A stretch of 64,000 nt of DNA from Apostichopus japonicus (lineage: Eukaryota > Echinodermata > Holothuroidea > Aspidochirotida > Stichopodidae). Location of the stretch: NCBI RefSeq assembly GCF_037975245.1, contig NC_092583.1, positions 10,828,264 to 10,892,263 of the forward strand, written 5' to 3'. Below the pieces are notes generated by a model. The model was not told the DNA's origin and did no database searches. It was given only the letters and a program-made list of their open reading frames with translations. Within the stretch, counting starts at the first letter, position 1. Each line of letters opens with the position of its first letter. The position numbers were made by a program, and so were the translations under genes. Positions 60,962-64,000 of the stretch are shown here, one piece after another.

Positions 60962-63900
60962 GGGATTCAGCCATTCTGGTATGCGAATAATTACATCACT
61001 AAAATGTTGCCTTTAGGGTTATTTAACCTCTGACGTCATTTATCACGTATGCGCTACATAATGTTACTTTCCACAGACCTAGCATGCGAATTTAAAGTAG
61101 TTTGAATTTTTTATTGGGGGGGGGGGGGAGTGTCGTTATGCGAACTAATCCACCATCGGTTAACTTCAAACACTTAGTATGTGCCCGGTCATTGGATCTA
61201 GTGCCTACATAGGTTCAAAGGTCAGGGGTTAATTCGCATTACAAATACATCATTTTGACAATTACGGGCATACCAACATGGGGACATGGCTTACTATTGA
61301 AGCCCATGGATAGCAGATCATGCAGTTGTTTTAAGTTGATATTAAAACTTTTGTATAACTTAATATAGTTTTTTGTTTTTAGAATATTGCAAATAATAAC
61401 ATGCATGATAGCATGAAAGAAGAAAATGAAATATTTGAAATGTAAACTGTTACAATTATTCTGTATTACTCTTTTGTCTTAATCCTAACAGAGTTCCCAT
61501 TAAGCTGCCTAAAAAGTGCGTATATCATCTTCAATGTTTTCATTCATGACATGAGTTTGGTAATTCACCTCACCCCACCCAAAGTAATGTTTAAAAAGAG
61601 AAGGGGACAAAAGGCTCATGCAAATAAATGAGAAGTGCCGTTCTTGTCAATGAATAGTTCACTCTTTCATTTTCTTCCCTTGCTAAATCCGTTTGTTGAG
61701 AAATCATGACAGTTAAAAATACCATTTTCTTGAACAGTAGAAAAAAATTGTATTGAAAAAGTGCTGCTTTAGCCGTTTTTATGAAATATTCAAAAGTAGA
61801 ATTTCTTGTAGAGATGCTTGAAAAATGGGCAATGCTCTTACACAGGGTATATGTAGATACCCACTTTAATTGTTAATTGTGTCCGCCGTATACTGGTATT
61901 GCAATAACCTCGGTAACCGTTATATTCGTTACATATGATCTAAATCTTCCTACACCACATCTATTTTCCTTATTTGTATTCTTCACCCTAAATCACAATA
62001 ATCAGCTTATCATTTCTTTACTTCAATTTAATTCCACAAGTATTTTTTGCATCGTGTGAAAATTAATGTCGTATATTTTATAATGAATAGTAGGTTTTGT
62101 TGAATTGTATTAGCAATGTGATTGCATAGTTGTATAGCGATGACTTCAAAACATTCCCTTTTTCCTGTTTTTTTCAACTGTCTACAGATCCGCGGGAGGA
62201 ATGCAGTATGTTAATATCAATTGATTGTATTTGTGGTCGCTTTCTTCATTTGAAAAATGACTTTAGGCAGATAGTTCATGTTGATAGGTTACAGTTCGTT
62301 AAAAAGCTCCATTGTCACTCCATGTTGTATTCCTGTGCACTGTTTAATTAAAAATATGCCCCAAAAATCACGTGGATCATCAATTAAAGTGACTGGGCTA
62401 CTAAGTCTAACAGATCATCAGGTCAGTTTCTCAGATGCAACACAAAGCTCTAAAGGAAAACATAAGGCTTTCATCAACTCAAATAACATGCCACAATGCA
62501 CTTAAAACTTGTCAAGAACTAGTATGTTGGATATCTCTAGAGGGTGTTCTATGTATAATGTCAATTGAACATATTTTCGTTGGGCTATTAGAATTTGTAA
62601 AACAATAGCTTCACTATCAAATTTCAGACATGCTCTTCCCGACGTCATTATCAATCTAGCCTTAAGCGACCACCAGAGAATTAGAATTTATGAAACTAAA
62701 TATTGTTAAATATGCAACAGCTTGAACCAAAAAATATTATCTCTTAACTTTTTCTTTTCTTTTCTATAACGTATGAAGATTTAAATTTTGCCTCAAGTAA
62801 TCATACGTTAAGCGTGACTCAACCTATATGACATTGTTGTGTTGGAAAATATCGTGCCTTTAAACATACTGTATTCTGCTACACTAGTAAACGAAGTACC
62901 CAACAGTTCATTAAATATGAATTTAAAAGGTTGCGGACCAATCAGAAGCTTTGCAGTAAATTTTAAACACAAGGACGCTATTAATTAGAAGTAGACAAAG
63001 AGTAATAACCAAATTGATTAATTTAGTCAGTCTGCTACTGGGAAATTCTGCAGAATGGAGCCGGGGTTGATGTGCAGTTCACATTTTTTTATTATGTAAA
63101 TTTACTAAATAATAACTTGTGCTCCATGTGTGTGGCAAGGTGTGGTGCGGGAGTAGCAATGGATATCGAATTCGAATGTTGCCTTTCATATAAATCTCGC
63201 AAACTTAAACGTTGGAGGCTTCAATCAAGTGGTTTATTTCCTTACCCCCCTCCCGATCCACCCCACCCTCCAATATATAATCTAATATAATTTAGAAATG
63301 TTTCAAGCGAATACTATTTGTTTAATTTGTTTTCCTCTTGATTCTGACAGGCATCTACGAACTCTGTGACTTGAGTGCGTAACATCTTTTTAATAATTTT
63401 ATTATTAGTATAGCTATTTAAGTTTATCATTTGAAAGTAGACGGTTTGATGATTCGAAAGCAAAAGAATCAAAATAACATTGGGAAATATTTTATTAAAG
63501 TTCACGTCTTGCATATAAATATTATCTTTTCAATAATATATTTAGAAAGTGAATTTCCTTCCTGGATGAAATGTTATTACATCTTCAAAGGTGGTGTAAA
63601 ATAAAGATATTGAATCCTTTGACAAATGCAATATTTGTATAGATATTCTGTACGAGCGATAAACCAAATATTGATATTTAAATAATTTTCTGGTAGCCCT
63701 TAGAAGTTACCTTAAAATACGATAAATTATAGTCCAAACATGTTTTCAAAATATGAGAACGCTAATGTTGCGTTTGACAGAGAAACGATTTTTTCATCGT
63801 GTAGGATGGATATTTCAAGTTTATTTGGACAGTAAAGAACGTGACGTCATATTCGTGAATGCAGATTGCGACATAACCCACACTGCATACAGTTCCTACA

Positions 63901-64000
63901 GTCATCACAACATAAACTACGTTTGAATACAGATTAATTTCTTCCTTAATTTTCGGTGAAATTTCTTATAAATTATATATCTTTTAAAAAATCGTTAAGC
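60962..64000. other. Sequence without recognised genes
   Basis: Long G run at 61,117-61,130. Acceptor-like tracts precede 61,492, 62,188 and 63,351; the frames that follow are 11-54 codons long and match nothing known to me. Otherwise AT-rich with dense stops. Confidence 0.35.

Noticed and set aside
62130-62351. 73-codon ORF after an acceptor-like tract
   Set aside because: Phase fits the exon at 59,319, but the sequence has no domain and ends without a poly(A) context; kept only as an alternative acceptor.

Overview
This is AT-rich, repeat-laden animal nuclear DNA. It has no operons or ribosome-binding sites. It does have splice-type signals, TATA/initiator-type promoters, microsatellites, MITEs and a PIF/Harbinger relic. 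Arrays of AGGTCA words, GGCGTAGGAA-ended elements and immunoglobulin-domain receptors suggest a marine invertebrate deuterostome, perhaps an echinoderm; the species cannot be fixed from the sequence.

Positions 1 to about 37,090 are a head-to-tail tandem array of four units of about 9.2-9.6 kb. Each unit holds one plus-strand gene for a type I membrane protein: signal peptide, three Ig-like domains, one transmembrane helix, and a 90-115 residue tail with several tyrosines in ITIM-like and YxN contexts. I call them genes A (2856-4223), B (12477-13961), C (21673-23040) and D (31289-32659). Each coding region is one uninterrupted exon. Upstream of each is a conserved TATA box with an initiator 31 bases downstream, preceded by ETS-like and MYB-like words, then possible splice donors. 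A good acceptor lies 23 bases before each start codon, so a 5' UTR intron is likely. That intron carries a broken copy of the first exon (signal peptide plus first Ig domain) with the same stop codon in all four units.

The array is a mosaic. Unit 3 copies unit 1 almost base for base from about 630 to about 10,246 (offset 18,817). Gene D has its own ectodomain, but its membrane segment, tail and 3' flank match A and C. Gene B has a longer stalk and a rearranged tail that lacks one ITIM-like tyrosine. Later insertions and expansions mark the units: a foldback MITE in units 1 and 3, a 199-bp AGG tract in unit 4, and two 76-bp repeats in unit 2.

The rest (37,090-64,000) is mostly gene-poor. It holds a 2.3-kb AGGTCA-rich repeat (40.0-42.3 kb) and its short relative (60.35-60.8 kb), a 65-bp hAT-type MITE with perfect 8-bp target duplications, and a 1.19-kb Harbinger-like element with a truncated transposase. 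It also has a promoter/first-exon candidate at 46.6 kb, a decayed Ig-domain relic at 49.9-50.35 kb, a 1-kb three-phase tetranucleotide array (54.5-55.5 kb) and an 86-bp minisatellite (56.6-57.8 kb). A signal-peptide exon with a donor lies at 59,319-59,379. No other convincing gene was seen, and no structural RNA gene.
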